A DNA stretch of 64,000 bases from Aneurinibacillus aneurinilyticus ATCC 12856 (GCF_000466385.1 NZ_KE952845.1:23094-87093), one strand, 5' to 3'. Shown: positions 1 to 9,423, numbered from the stretch's first letter. Notes: generated by a model not told the origin, from the letters alone. Translations and numbers: made by a program.

Positions 1-553
1 ACGTGATAATTTTTTTGTCCTTGTAGTCCCCCAGGTTTTCACGAATCCATTTTGGAAACTCGCGAGAAGAATTAACACCAGGCTTAATCGCACCGCGGAA
101 GTGTCCGATTTCATATTCATAATCGTTACGACCATCAATTACGATTACATCGTCACGTTGCAGATGTTCGTAAAATTCCTTTGGACTTAAATATTTACCG
201 GTTGTCTCATTCGGATCAACATCTTGTTCGAAGCGCCACGTTACCAGCTCTTTTTTGTAACGAACAAAAATTTTCTTGAAGGCATGTTCATCCACTTCGT
301 CGATTTTGAAAAACATATCAGCAAAACGAGGATCTTGCCGTAGCGTGTCCATATATTGTTCTGTTTGTTTCACTGTCCCGGATAGTGTGCCATTAATGCC
401 TTCATCAGCGACGATAATGCGGCCTTTTATACCTAGATTTTTACAGAAATCCAAATGTTCGGCTGCGAATGTTTCTGCATTTTCAATATGAATGTATTTA
501 TAAAATAAAAGCACACGATATGGCTTTTGTGTTTCCAAATGCTCTTGTTGCAC
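1..553 (-). CDS. trhO: tRNA uridine(34) hydroxylase TrhO, 5' part (cut by window edge)
   Basis: This is the N-terminal 184 codons of a rhodanese-related protein of the TrhO/YceA family, which hydroxylates U34 of certain tRNAs on the way to 5-alkoxyuridine. The reading begins at a GTG at 551-553, preceded by a strong AAGGAGGAAG on the minus strand. The visible part contains the family's N-terminal ferredoxin-like domain, including '[13 protein letters not shown]', followed by the start of the rhodanese domain ('[20 protein letters not shown]'). The catalytic cysteine loop lies beyond position 1, so activity cannot be judged. The family call rests on recognised motifs. Confidence 0.85.
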   Translation of the reverse strand, partial: MQQEHLETQKPYRVLLFYKYIHIENAETFAAEHLDFCKNLGIKGRIIVADEGINGTLSGTVKQTEQYMDTLRQDPRFADMFFKIDEVDEHAFKKIFVRYKKELVTWRFEQDVDPNETTGKYLSPKEFYEHLQRDDVIVIDGRNDYEYEIGHFRGAIKPGVNSSREFPKWIRENLGDYKDKKIIT

Positions 554-586
554 GGAAATCTTCCTCCTTGTTATATGTTTTGATCT

Positions 587-672
587 CAAGGATGCTGATT
601 ATCCAGTACGATGGGAGCATCTTCTCCCTTCCAACCTATGGATAATCAACAGGTGTGATAGTATACTTATTA
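587..672. repeat. Dispersed repeat family 2, copy 1
   Basis: A short intergenic element with terminal inverted repeats GCTGATTATCCA (594-605) and TGGATAATCAAC (639-650). The same ends and flanks recur at 35231-35367: both copies have TGATTATCCAGTACGAT at the left and end in a GTATAGTATAAT-like stretch at the right. The centre differs in length and sequence. The rest of the 554-791 gap shows nothing further. It could be a MITE remnant or a structured leader element; function is unknown. Confidence 0.6.
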
Positions 673-791
673 AATAAATGTAATAATAATTGGCTGTAAT
701 TGTAAATATCATAAGCATATTGCATAAGTTGAGTTACGATACTATATCGTACCATAAATATTACCGAAAAGGGAAGCGGTGATTTATAGCA

Positions 792-1226
792 ATGTCAGCA
801 TGGTTCGGTTCTTTCATTATCGTCTGGACAGTTCTTCTTATTTTATTGCTTGCCGTTGGCGGATTTTTCATGTTCCGTAAGTTCTTAAAATCAATGCCGA
901 AGCAGGACGGAATGTCAGAGTTGGACTGGCAAGACCATTATATTGACAAGACACGTCATATGTGGACAGACGAGACGACAGAGTTGCTTGATGAACTGGT
1001 TAGTCCTGTGCCACAACTGTTTCGCGATGTAGCCCGTCGCAGCATTGCGGGAAAAATCGGGATGCTGGCGCTTGAGGCAGGGGTCAAGCAGATAACGACC
1101 GACCTTGTTATCAAGGGATACATTGTGGCAACGCCTGCTCGCGACCATAAGTTCCTGGTCGCCCATCTACAGAAGAAGCAGATTGATTTTTCTCCGTATA
1201 AGCAGCATCTAAAAATTAATGTGTAA
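792..1226 (+). CDS. DUF2621 family membrane protein (YneK-like)
   Basis: A 144-residue protein with one N-terminal membrane segment (about residues 7-29, 'FIIVWTVLLILLLAVGGFFM') and a cytoplasmic remainder. The arrangement and phrases such as 'MFRKFLKSMPKQDGMSELDW', 'SPVPQLFRDVAR' and 'ATPARDHKFL' match what I recall of B. subtilis YneK (DUF2621). The function of the family is unknown. It is transcribed alone and ends at a strong hairpin shared with the convergent genes downstream. Confidence 0.8.
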   Translation: MSAWFGSFIIVWTVLLILLLAVGGFFMFRKFLKSMPKQDGMSELDWQDHYIDKTRHMWTDETTELLDELVSPVPQLFRDVARRSIAGKIGMLALEAGVKQITTDLVIKGYIVATPARDHKFLVAHLQKKQIDFSPYKQHLKINV

Positions 1227-1317
1227 AGGTGCCCTTCATCCTAATGTATTTCGGCACTATCGCACTTGTCGTCGAAATCTTTACCGTTCTCTTGAATATG
1301 ACAAAAAGCTACTAAGG

Positions 1318-1360
1318 TAAAAGGCCTGCTGTCCCGGATGGGATAAGCAGGCCCTTTTCT
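1318..1360. terminator. Bidirectional terminator
   Basis: The inverted repeat GGCCTGCT/AGCAGGCC is flanked by A-rich sequence on the left and TTTTCTT on the right. It lies between the convergent DUF2621 gene and the small CstA-associated gene, so it can serve both strands. Confidence 0.8.
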
Positions 1361-1362
1361 TA

Positions 1363-1623
1363 TTAGCAGCAACGTGTCCGTTTTCCGTTTCCGTAGCGTT
1401 GTTCAATTGCTTGTCGGAAGAACTCCTTCTCAGACATGGGTGTCTGTTCATCCTTCGGCGGTGCTGCATGCCAGTAATCCAGATACAACTCATAGTCCGG
1501 AATACCGAAGATCATTCGGAACGTCGAGCGAATCCGCCGCATGAGCGAATGGTTAGCCGATATCTCCTTTACTTTCTCCGGTGGAACATACGATTGTTTC
1601 GGACATGCTTCATCGTTCCACAT
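1363..1623 (-). CDS. YbdD/YjiX family small protein associated with CstA
   Basis: An 86-residue soluble protein of the short YbdD/YjiX type (Pfam Sel_put). It carries the family features 'FGIPDYELYLDYW', 'MSEKEFFRQAIEQRYG' and the C-terminal 'RCC'. Family members almost always sit directly downstream of a CstA/BtsT transporter gene, as here (15 bp from the cstA stop), suggesting a role with that transporter; no biochemical role is established to my knowledge. The start ATG has AAAGGAGGGG in front. N-terminally it is longer than the enterobacterial homologues of about 67 residues. Confidence 0.85.
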   Translation of the reverse strand: MWNDEACPKQSYVPPEKVKEISANHSLMRRIRSTFRMIFGIPDYELYLDYWHAAPPKDEQTPMSEKEFFRQAIEQRYGNGKRTRCC

Positions 1624-1638
1624 TATTTATCCCCTCCT

Positions 1639-3741
1639 TTATGCGCTGTGCGAATGACCGCCTCCTCCATAAATAGAAGCGTCGCCTTTGGATTCCACGA
1701 AAGGTGCTTCTTGAAGCGAACCACGATACGTGCCCCGCAGAATGCTAATCCAAACACGCAAGCAGTCGATGATAAGCAGGAGTACGATGCCGACAAAAAT
1801 CGCAGTCATTATAGCATCTACGCGATCATTAAAAATCATTTGTTTTGCAGCTTCTATTGTTTTTACGCCTTTAGGCAATTGTCCCTGTTCCAATGCTTTT
1901 GAAAAAGCAGAGGCATGGGAGAGAAATCCGATGGCCGGCTCGGGATGGAATAGCTTTTGCCAGGCGGCTGTCATTGTGACAGTGAGCAGCCAGGTGAGCG
2001 GTACAAGTGTAACCCAGGCGTACACTTTTTTACCCATTTTCAATATAATGGTCGTTCCGACTGCCAGCGCGATTGCGGCCAACATTTGGTTGGCGATACC
2101 GAACAGCGGCCAGAGCGTCTTAATGCCGCCAAGCGGGTCAATAACGCCCGCATACAGGAAGTATCCCCAGCCCAGACTGATGACGGCGCTAGAGATAATA
2201 TTGCCGGGCAGCCATGTCATATCTTTGAATTTCGGAGCGAAGTTGCCGACCAATTCGCTTACCATAAAACGTCCGACCCGTGTACCGGCGTCGATAGTTG
2301 TAAGAATGAATACCGCTTCGAACAGAATTGCGAAGTGATACCAGAAAGCCATGAGAGCCTTGCCGCCGAGAATAGTCGAGAAAATGACGGACATACCGAC
2401 CGCAAGTGACGGCGCACCACCTGTACGGGATAGAATGGAATTCTCCCCTACGTCTTTTGCCAATTGCGTTAGTTCAGCCGCCGAGACAGTAAAGCCCCAT
2501 TCTGTAATCGTACGTGCTGCAGCGATGGCATCTGTGCCAATAGCGGCCGCTGGACTGTTAATCGCAAAGTAGGTGCCGGGTGTCAGAATGGTAGCGGCGA
2601 TGAGCGCCATGATGGCGACGAACGATTCCATCAGCATACCACCGTAGCCGATGGCGCGGCTGTGGCTTTCCTTAGCAATAAGCTTCGGCGTCGTACCGCT
2701 TGATACGAGCGAATGGAAGCCAGAGATGGAACCACAGGCAATTGTAATGAATAGGAAGGGGAACAGATTACCGGTGAATACCGGTCCGCTTCCATCAATG
2801 AACTTCGTTACCGCAGGCATTTGTAAAGTCGGCAATGTTAGGATAATGCCGATGCCGAGCAATCCGATCGTTCCGATTTTAAGGAACGAGCTAAGATAAT
2901 CACGCGGAGCGAGCAGCATCCACACGGGTAGAATGGATGCGATGAAGCCGTAGATAATCATTAAAATAGCGAGAGCTTCCGGACTAAACGTAAACATGGG
3001 TCCAAGGGTAGGCGATTCCGCTACCCATTGTCCGGCTACGAGTGCAAGCATCATGAGCGCGAATCCGATAAGGGATGTCTCCCCAACACGCCCTGGACGA
3101 ATATAGCGCATATAAAAGCCCATGAACAGCGCAATCGGAATGGTCATGGCAATCGTGAAGGTGCCCCAAGGGCTTTCAGCCAGAGCATTGACTACAACAA
3201 GTGCCAATACAGCAATAAGAATAATCATAATGGCAAGAATACCAACCATGGCAATCAGGCCGCCAACCGGTCCGATTTCTTCCTTCGCGATTTGTCCCAG
3301 ACTTTTTCCATCACGTCGCATGGAGCCAATAAGGATAATAAAATCCTGAACAGCACCTGCAAGAATAACCCCTACAACAATCCAGATAGTACTGGGCAGA
3401 TATCCCATCTGTGCGGCAAGGGTAGGACCAACAAGCGGGCCTGCACCGGCAATTGCAGCAAAGTGGTGGCCGAATACAACCCATTTGTTGGTCGGAACGA
3501 AGTCTTTACCATCATTATGAACTTCAGCGGGTGTTGCCCTTTTGTCATTCAGGTTGAAAATCTTATGAGCGATAAAACGACTATAAAACCGATAAGCGAC
3601 TGCATAGCTTGCCAGAGCAGCAATTAAAAGCCAGGCCGCATTGATTTCCTCGCCACGTACAAGGGCAACCCAGCCCCAGGCCACCGCACCGACAAGCGAA
3701 ATCGCACCCCAGATTAAGATGGAGAACATACGGCTCTTCAT
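1639..3741 (-). CDS. cstA: CstA/BtsT-type carbon starvation transporter (pyruvate or peptide uptake)
   Basis: A 700-residue polytopic membrane protein with many hydrophobic segments throughout. It shows CstA-family signatures such as 'GPLVGPTLAAQMGYLPSTIWI', 'GSISGFHSLVSSGTTPK' and 'TTIDAGTRVGRFMVSE'. Its length matches the enterobacterial CstA/BtsT proteins (about 700-716) better than the shorter B. subtilis CstA. Characterised members take up pyruvate, and peptide uptake was proposed earlier. It is preceded by its likely regulators (LytTR response regulator and LytS-type kinase) on the same strand, with a candidate LytTR operator directly in front. The substrate is inferred to be pyruvate from the BtsS/BtsR analogy, not shown by sequence. 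Confidence 0.93.
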   Translation of the reverse strand: MKSRMFSILIWGAISLVGAVAWGWVALVRGEEINAAWLLIAALASYAVAYRFYSRFIAHKIFNLNDKRATPAEVHNDGKDFVPTNKWVVFGHHFAAIAGAGPLVGPTLAAQMGYLPSTIWIVVGVILAGAVQDFIILIGSMRRDGKSLGQIAKEEIGPVGGLIAMVGILAIMIILIAVLALVVVNALAESPWGTFTIAMTIPIALFMGFYMRYIRPGRVGETSLIGFALMMLALVAGQWVAESPTLGPMFTFSPEALAILMIIYGFIASILPVWMLLAPRDYLSSFLKIGTIGLLGIGIILTLPTLQMPAVTKFIDGSGPVFTGNLFPFLFITIACGSISGFHSLVSSGTTPKLIAKESHSRAIGYGGMLMESFVAIMALIAATILTPGTYFAINSPAAAIGTDAIAAARTITEWGFTVSAAELTQLAKDVGENSILSRTGGAPSLAVGMSVIFSTILGGKALMAFWYHFAILFEAVFILTTIDAGTRVGRFMVSELVGNFAPKFKDMTWLPGNIISSAVISLGWGYFLYAGVIDPLGGIKTLWPLFGIANQMLAAIALAVGTTIILKMGKKVYAWVTLVPLTWLLTVTMTAAWQKLFHPEPAIGFLSHASAFSKALEQGQLPKGVKTIEAAKQMIFNDRVDAIMTAIFVGIVLLLIIDCLRVWISILRGTYRGSLQEAPFVESKGDASIYGGGGHSHSA

Positions 3742-3821
3742 TTGTAAATCCCCTCTTTCTTTCTCTGAAATTTTATGATTTAAAATTTTCTAATAATTGT
3801 ATTGTAATTGTAGCCTGCTTG

Positions 3822-3850
3822 GCTATAGCGTGCTATCGATTTTACATCAA
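3822..3850 (-). promoter_or_regulatory. Candidate cstA promoter
   Basis: On the minus strand a -35 TTGATG (3845-3850) is followed after 17 bp by TATAGC (3822-3827). Both hexamers are weak, as expected for an activator-dependent promoter. The -35 lies inside the promoter-proximal LytTR-like repeat. Confidence 0.5.
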
Positions 3851-3876
3851 CGGTAGTAAACAATGCATGAACAGTA
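3845..3876 (-). promoter_or_regulatory. Candidate LytTR operator (two direct repeats, 21-bp period)
   Basis: Reading the minus strand, TACTGTTCATG (3866-3876) and TACCGTTGATG (3845-3855) are direct repeats with 9 of 11 identical bases. Their starts are exactly 21 bp apart, two helical turns. They resemble the ACNGTTNATG-type sites bound by LytTR domains. The promoter-proximal copy overlaps the candidate -35, the usual arrangement for an activator. The rest of 3742-3957 shows no gene. Confidence 0.65.
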
Positions 3877-3957
3877 AAAAAAACGATGTTAATAACAGGA
3901 ACAAGTGCATGCGGCAAAAGGAAAGTCCAGCCATATGCACTTGTGTATGTAATGACG

Positions 3958-4752
3958 CTAGAAACCGAGTCGAAGCTTAAGATCTTTTACGAGTGTGCGG
4001 CTAACGGGAAGAAGCGTTTCTTCCGCATCGTCAACCCTTACCTGGACAGTACCCTTAAACCATGGAATGAACTCAATGATTCGGCAAAGGTTCACGATAT
4101 ATGTACGATGAATCCGGTAAAATTTCTCCTCAGGAAGTTTTTTTTCCAGCTCTTGAAGGGAAAAGGATGTGACATAGTTCTCTGTCTTCGTGTGAATGCG
4201 CGCGTTGCGGCCTTCGGCAGCGGCATAAATAATATCGTCCACCTGGACGAAGGCCACGCTTGTCGCTTTCTCTACAGGAATGCGGGAGAAAGTCATGAAT
4301 GATTTAGCCATAGGCTGCATCGTTTCGATAACCTGGCGTAATGCTTGTTCCAGGGAAGCGGATGTATCCATCCTGTCTACGGGCCCCTGGCTTATCCGTT
4401 TGCGAAGCCTTTTCAACGTTTTATCGAGGCGTTCCTCATTGAATGGTTTGAGCAGGTAATCCATCGCTTCTGTTTCAAAAGCCTGTAGTGCATACGAATC
4501 GTATGCAGTAGCATATACGATGTATGGACTTGCATCGTTTTTGGCTAACTTCTCCGCAATTTCAATCCCTTCGATATCATGAAGATGAATATCCAGGAAT
4601 ACTACATTCGGTTTCTGTGAAGCGATCGTATAGAGTGCTTCTTCACCGCTTGCCGCTTCTCCAATAATCTCAACATCTTCGTATTGTTCCAGTAAATAGC
4701 GCAGCTCCGAGCGTGCTGGCGCTTCGTCGTCAACGATGATTACTCGCAGCAT
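3958..4752 (-). CDS. LytTR-family response regulator (BtsR/YpdB-like), probable cstA activator
   Basis: A 264-residue regulator. An N-terminal receiver domain has acidic residues D8/D9, phosphoacceptor D54 in 'VVFLDIHL' and K102 in 'LLKPF'. A C-terminal LytTR DNA-binding domain follows (about 155-262), with 'IIYAAAEGRNARIHT' and 'FYRIHRTYIVNL'. It starts 3 bp after the kinase gene and is followed by cstA. In enterobacteria BtsSR and YpdAB, of the same type, control pyruvate-related transporters; by analogy this protein should activate cstA through the repeats at 3845-3876. Confidence 0.9.
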   Translation of the reverse strand: MLRVIIVDDEAPARSELRYLLEQYEDVEIIGEAASGEEALYTIASQKPNVVFLDIHLHDIEGIEIAEKLAKNDASPYIVYATAYDSYALQAFETEAMDYLLKPFNEERLDKTLKRLRKRISQGPVDRMDTSASLEQALRQVIETMQPMAKSFMTFSRIPVEKATSVAFVQVDDIIYAAAEGRNARIHTKTENYVTSFSLQELEKKLPEEKFYRIHRTYIVNLCRIIEFIPWFKGTVQVRVDDAEETLLPVSRTLVKDLKLRLGF

Positions 4753-4755
4753 ATG

Positions 4756-6432
4756 TTATGATACATTCCTTTCCTCCCATGGCATCGTAATTGTACAGAC
4801 GGTGCCTCCACCAGGATTGCACTCGATTTTTAAATCATACGGGTTACCATACAGTGCCTGAAGACGGCTTCTCACATTCACAAGACCGATGCCGGATAGG
4901 GGACGTGTCTTCGTATACGGTGAAAATCCGACACCGTTATCAGTTACGCGAACGGTAAGCGCCTGGTTTTCTTTGCCGATAAAAATATGGACGGTGCCTC
5001 CTTCTTTCTTCGCAAGCAGACCGTGTTTCACAGCATTCTCTACAATCGGCTGAAGAATCAAACCGGGAATGTGCTGTTTCCAGGCAAGCGGCTGGATATC
5101 GGTTTTAACTTGCAGCTTATCCCCGAAGCGTGCCTGTTCGATTTCGAGATAGGCTTCTACATGCTTCATCTCTTCTTCCACTGTAATAATTCGGTCTCCC
5201 TGATGTAGATTGCGCCGGAAAAATTCAGCCAGATTCACAATGAGGCGCCGGGCTGTTTCCGGTTTGGTACGAATAAAAGAAGAGATTGTATTCAGGGCAT
5301 TAAAAAGAAAGTGCGGATTAATTTGCGCATGTAGCGCCCGGATTTCTGCATCAGCCAAAAGCGAAGCCTGTTTCTCCAGATCGGCGATTTCGAGTTGGGT
5401 TGAGAACAGTTGCGCAAGGCCACGTGCCAGTTCCCAGTCGACAATGGACACTTCATGCTCTCGCTTAAAATACAGCTTTAGTGTACCGACTGTGGATTCC
5501 CTCTTGGTGAGTGGAACGATAATGGCAGAGTGCAGGGGACAATCTTTGCTGCTGCAACCAATCTCTTTTTTATTATGGGCCCAGATTACATTCTGGCTGC
5601 GTAACGCTTCCAGCGTTGCTTCTGTCTGCAAAGGGGTTCCTTTGTTGTGATGATTGTCTCCAGCGCCAATGTGGGCCAAGATGCGTTCTTTGTCAGTAAT
5701 TGCTACTGCGGCTGCTTCGGTCATGTTGTAAATAACGCGGGCTGTCTTTTCCGCGGAATGTTCATCGAGTCCCTGGCGCAGTATCGGAAGTGTGATATCG
5801 GCGATCTGCAGGGCGCGCTGCGCTTGCATGGAGCCGATTTTTTCCTCTTCAGCTTTCGCAGCCTGTACAATCATAATGAACAGGGCGATAGCTGAGGCAT
5901 TGACGAGCATCATTGGGAGTGCAATAATTTCGACAAGGCGCAACGCCTCTGTGAATGGTCGTGCAACGCTAAGAATGATCAACATCTGCACACCTTCCGC
6001 GATGAAGCCGACCAGCCATGCGGCACCCCAGTGCATAGAGCGGCGATGGTACCTGAGATAGACCAGACCTGCCAGCAGGCCTTCCACAGTCGTCGAGACG
6101 GCGCAGGCAATGTCGGTAAATCCGCCGAGAAAATAGCGGTGTACACCAGCTAGAAAGCCGGTTGCTATACCGACGAGTGGACCGCCCAGAAGACCTGCCA
6201 TAACAGGACCGATAACCCGGGAGTTTGCGAGCGCTCCTTCGATAGGGATGGCTGCATACGTTCCATAGATGCCGATAAGTGTACATACTATAATCGTAAT
6301 GATTTTGTCCCGCGGCCCATCGGTGCGCCGGAGCATACGGCGAAAAAAGCGAAAACGAGAGAGAAAAAAAGCTAGCACGACAAGTGTGGCGGTGCGTTCA
6401 GCCAAATCGATAAACAACGGATGAAGCAGCAT
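4756..6432 (-). CDS. LytS-type sensor histidine kinase
   Basis: A 558-residue kinase with about six N-terminal membrane segments of the 5TMR-LYT type (residues 1-190, including 'NSRVIGPVMAGLLGGPLVGI'). A GAF-like region follows (about 205-345), then a His_kinase domain with phosphoacceptor H374 in 'QINPHFLFNALNTI' and a C-terminal ATPase with 'DNGVGF' and 'GIGLVNVRSRL'. This is the BtsS/YpdA/LytS architecture. The cluster order kinase-regulator-transporter suggests that it senses an external carboxylate, probably pyruvate, but the ligand is inference. AAGGAGG lies just upstream of the ATG. Confidence 0.9.
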   Translation of the reverse strand: MLLHPLFIDLAERTATLVVLAFFLSRFRFFRRMLRRTDGPRDKIITIIVCTLIGIYGTYAAIPIEGALANSRVIGPVMAGLLGGPLVGIATGFLAGVHRYFLGGFTDIACAVSTTVEGLLAGLVYLRYHRRSMHWGAAWLVGFIAEGVQMLIILSVARPFTEALRLVEIIALPMMLVNASAIALFIMIVQAAKAEEEKIGSMQAQRALQIADITLPILRQGLDEHSAEKTARVIYNMTEAAAVAITDKERILAHIGAGDNHHNKGTPLQTEATLEALRSQNVIWAHNKKEIGCSSKDCPLHSAIIVPLTKRESTVGTLKLYFKREHEVSIVDWELARGLAQLFSTQLEIADLEKQASLLADAEIRALHAQINPHFLFNALNTISSFIRTKPETARRLIVNLAEFFRRNLHQGDRIITVEEEMKHVEAYLEIEQARFGDKLQVKTDIQPLAWKQHIPGLILQPIVENAVKHGLLAKKEGGTVHIFIGKENQALTVRVTDNGVGFSPYTKTRPLSGIGLVNVRSRLQALYGNPYDLKIECNPGGGTVCTITMPWEERNVS

Positions 6433-6533
6433 ATGTACGCCTCCTTATGTGTCCGATTGCATGGTTACCCAAAGTATATCATCCGTATAATCCCCGTCAA
6501 TTAAGGAAAGAGAGCTTGTGAGGAGATGGACTA

Positions 6534-7961
6534 ATGAAAAATTTAACCATGAGTACAGACTTGTACCAGATTAATATGATGTACGCTTATTACAAGAAGG
6601 GGATGGCTCGCCAGCGCACGATATTCGATGTGTTTTTCCGAAAGTCGCCCTGTGGAAGCGGATATGCGATTTTTGCTGGGCTGGATCAAGTGCTTGATTA
6701 CATCGAGAACATTCATTTTACGGAAGAAGATATTACTTATTTGCGTAGCGTTTATCCATATGAAGAAGAGTTTTTGGAAATATTGCGTAATTTTCGCTTT
6801 ACTGGAAACATCGCAGCCATGAAGGAAGGAACGATTGTATTTCCGGGAGAGCCGTTAATTCGTGTGGAGGCGCAGGTTAGTGAGGCGCAGCTTATTGAGA
6901 CGGCTATGTTGACAATGATTAACCATCAGACATTAATCGCTACAAAAGCGGCGCGAATTGTTGGAGCGGCGAAAGGGGATACCGTGCTTGAATTCGGCCT
7001 TCGCCGTGCTCAGGGAGCGGAAGCCGGTTATTACGGTGCACGAGCTGCGTACATCGGTGGTGTACATGCAACGTCGAACTTGATGGCAGGACAGGATTTC
7101 GGCATTCCGGTAAAGGGGACGCATGCCCACAGCTTTGTTCAATTGTTCGACCATGAGATGGATGCGTTTACCGCATACAGTGAAGCGTTTCCGGATGAGA
7201 CAGTGCTGCTGGTAGACACATACGATACGCTGAGGATTGGTATTCCGCATGCCATTCAGCTTGGTCTTGCGATGAAGGAACGGGGAAAAAGATTGCTGGG
7301 TATTCGGCTTGATTCCGGGGATTTGGCGTATTTGTCCAAACTGGCGCGCCGGATGCTGGATGAAGCGGGGCTTATAGATGTGGCCATTGTCGCATCCAGC
7401 GATCTGGATGAACGGTTGATTCAGGACTTAAAAAACCAGGGGGCGCAAATTGCCATCTGGGGCGTAGGAACGAATCTCATTACGTCGTACGATTGTCCGG
7501 CTCTGGGGGGTGTCTATAAGCTTGCTGCTGTGGAAAAAGATGGCGAATGGCTGCCGCGTCTAAAGATTTCCGAGAATCCGACCAAGATTACGAATCCAGG
7601 ATATAAGCAGGTAGTTCGCTTTTATGATCGAGCGTCGGACAAGCCGCTGGCTGATTTGATTGCACTTGCGGACGAAGATATTCCGCGCGACAGAATTACT
7701 TTGTTCGATCCTCTATTTCCGCACAAACGCAAGACGATCCACAACTATAGAGTTGAATCCTTGCTTCAGCCGGTCATCGAACAGGGCCATCGCTGCTACG
7801 ATACGCCGCCTTTAGAAAGCATCCGCGCTTATGTTCAGCAGCAATTAAGCTGCTTCTCGCCGGAAATTAAGCGGTTGATTAATCCGCATGAATATCATGT
7901 TGATTTAAGCCAGAAGCTGTGGGATTTGAAACAGAGCCTGATTCATCAGGAGAGGGAATAG
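6534..7961 (+). CDS. pncB: Nicotinate phosphoribosyltransferase
   Basis: A 475-residue enzyme that joins nicotinate to PRPP, giving nicotinate mononucleotide in NAD salvage. Family landmarks are the N-terminal 'MSTDLYQINMMYAYYKKG', 'FGLRRAQG', 'VKGTHAHSFVQ' around the active-site histidine, 'LLVDTYDTLRIGI' and 'GIRLDSGDLAYLS'. The length fits the Gram-positive form. It is divergent from the LytS kinase gene with about 100 bp between them and appears to be monocistronic. NAD synthesis is represented again by nadD at 18.5 kb. Confidence 0.95.
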   Translation: MKNLTMSTDLYQINMMYAYYKKGMARQRTIFDVFFRKSPCGSGYAIFAGLDQVLDYIENIHFTEEDITYLRSVYPYEEEFLEILRNFRFTGNIAAMKEGTIVFPGEPLIRVEAQVSEAQLIETAMLTMINHQTLIATKAARIVGAAKGDTVLEFGLRRAQGAEAGYYGARAAYIGGVHATSNLMAGQDFGIPVKGTHAHSFVQLFDHEMDAFTAYSEAFPDETVLLVDTYDTLRIGIPHAIQLGLAMKERGKRLLGIRLDSGDLAYLSKLARRMLDEAGLIDVAIVASSDLDERLIQDLKNQGAQIAIWGVGTNLITSYDCPALGGVYKLAAVEKDGEWLPRLKISENPTKITNPGYKQVVRFYDRASDKPLADLIALADEDIPRDRITLFDPLFPHKRKTIHNYRVESLLQPVIEQGHRCYDTPPLESIRAYVQQQLSCFSPEIKRLINPHEYHVDLSQKLWDLKQSLIHQERE

Positions 7962-8052
7962 CATAGATTGAATGAAATAGAAGATTATTGAAACTTTTCC
8001 TAATGTTTTTCCGTAAAAGAGAATGTAAGAATAATTTGGAGGGGGAATCCGC

Positions 8053-9423
8053 ATGAAAAAAGGAAAAGTAGCAGCAGCGGGAATGTTAAGTTTGGCAATG
8101 TTAATGGGAACACCGGCATTCAACGTGCTTGCAGCAGAACCAGCTGTCGCGGTACAACCGCAGGGCGAAACGCTGACGCGGGGAGAGTTTTTCAAAATGC
8201 TTGATCAGGCCATTGATCTGCCAAAGAGTGAAGAAAAGCGTACATATAAAGATGTGCCGCAGGGCAGTGAGTTGGCAGACATCGTAAACAAATTGCAGAC
8301 GGTAGGCGCTTTGCACGGGTATAACGATGGCACTGTGCGTCCGGAAGATAAATTGAAATCAGGCGAAGCGATAGCCCTGATTAGTGGTGCGCTAGGCATA
8401 CCGGATCATCCCGTTCCCGGAGGTTCTTCGCCGCTTGATTCTGAGCATTGGGCAAGCAACATTGCAAGCTGGATGAAGAGTGCCAAGGTGGATTATAACT
8501 GGAATGATCTGGATCGGGCCATTACGAAGCAAGAAGCCGAATCCCTTGTTAAACAACTGCTGTCTACTTCCAGTGATGCTACAAAGCTTCTGGAAGAAAG
8601 CCAGAAGGCGCAGAAGGACATTAAGTCCTTCAATTTGAAAGGCGACATGTCTTTCAGCATGGTGTTAAAGCAGAATGCGCTGGAGCAACTGTCTGCTGAC
8701 GAACGTAAAACGTTTGAAGAAATGGCCAAAAAAGGCATGTCCATGAAAATGGAAGGCGCTTATGTTATGCCTGACTCCATGTATACGAAATCCCATATGA
8801 AGATGCCGGATTTCGGACAGGGAGTAGAGCTGGGAGATATGGAAATCGAGCAATATGTTATCGGCAAGGATATGTATATGCATATGAAGATGCCGGAGAT
8901 TGCTTCTGCCGATTCCAAGGGTACGTCAGAATGGGTAAAAATGAAAGATGCATTCCCGCTGGATATGAAGACGATGATGGAGCAGCAGATGTCTGGCGTT
9001 CCGCCGCAGTTAGAGAAAAAGCTGTTCTACCGAAGTGCAGGAGAGGGACAGTTGTCGTTCCAGGGACGCATCGATAAGTTATCCGATCTAGCTTCGATGA
9101 TGAACGGCATGCAGGGAATGGAAGATATGACAGCAGCACTTAAAGAGGCAGAAAAAAGCATCGGTGCTATTTATCTTCAAGGGGTTATGAATTTTGATCC
9201 GAAGACAAAACTGCCTGTAGATAGCAGCATGCAATTTGTCATTTCATTCAATGAAAAAGCTGGTAATGCCGAAGAAATTCCATTCAAGCAAATGATTATG
9301 GCTCAAAATGTAAAGTATAGCGATTATAACGATAATGTGAAGATCGAACTTCCAGAAGCAGCTAAGCAGGCTAAAGAAGCATCTGCAAATGTAGAAGCGG
9401 CCAAACAGGCTACCAAGCAATAA
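8053..9423 (+). CDS. Secreted protein with an SLH-like domain and a LolA/DUF6612-like C-terminal region
   Basis: A 456-residue exported protein. It has a signal peptide (residues 1-28, ending 'NVLAAEP') and an SLH-like region (about 36-115, with 'YKDVPQGSELADIVNKLQ' and 'LHGYNDGTVRPEDKL'). A second, weaker SLH-like stretch runs to about 170. A methionine-rich beta-type domain (about 190-440) resembles the lipoprotein-like DUF6612/LolA fold in pattern. It probably sits in the cell wall or S-layer. The C-terminal tail is rich in Ala, Lys and Gln. GGAGGGGG precedes the ATG, and a perfect 17-bp terminator follows. The role is unknown and the C-terminal family assignment is tentative. Confidence 0.75.
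   Translation: MKKGKVAAAGMLSLAMLMGTPAFNVLAAEPAVAVQPQGETLTRGEFFKMLDQAIDLPKSEEKRTYKDVPQGSELADIVNKLQTVGALHGYNDGTVRPEDKLKSGEAIALISGALGIPDHPVPGGSSPLDSEHWASNIASWMKSAKVDYNWNDLDRAITKQEAESLVKQLLSTSSDATKLLEESQKAQKDIKSFNLKGDMSFSMVLKQNALEQLSADERKTFEEMAKKGMSMKMEGAYVMPDSMYTKSHMKMPDFGQGVELGDMEIEQYVIGKDMYMHMKMPEIASADSKGTSEWVKMKDAFPLDMKTMMEQQMSGVPPQLEKKLFYRSAGEGQLSFQGRIDKLSDLASMMNGMQGMEDMTAALKEAEKSIGAIYLQGVMNFDPKTKLPVDSSMQFVISFNEKAGNAEEIPFKQMIMAQNVKYSDYNDNVKIELPEAAKQAKEASANVEAAKQATKQ

Noticed and set aside
1399..3627. Long open frames on the plus strand opposite cstA (for example 1730-2338 and 3028-3627)
   Set aside because: They mirror the codon structure of the well-supported transporter gene, have no RBS and encode no recognisable protein.
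3828..3850. Possible cre site in the cstA promoter (ATGTAAAATCGATAGCA on the minus strand)
   Set aside because: It has two extra bases relative to the cre consensus, so the half-sites are out of register.
3886..4302. 138-codon plus-strand frame across the LytTR gene
   Set aside because: Antisense to a clear LytTR domain; composition reflects the opposite strand.
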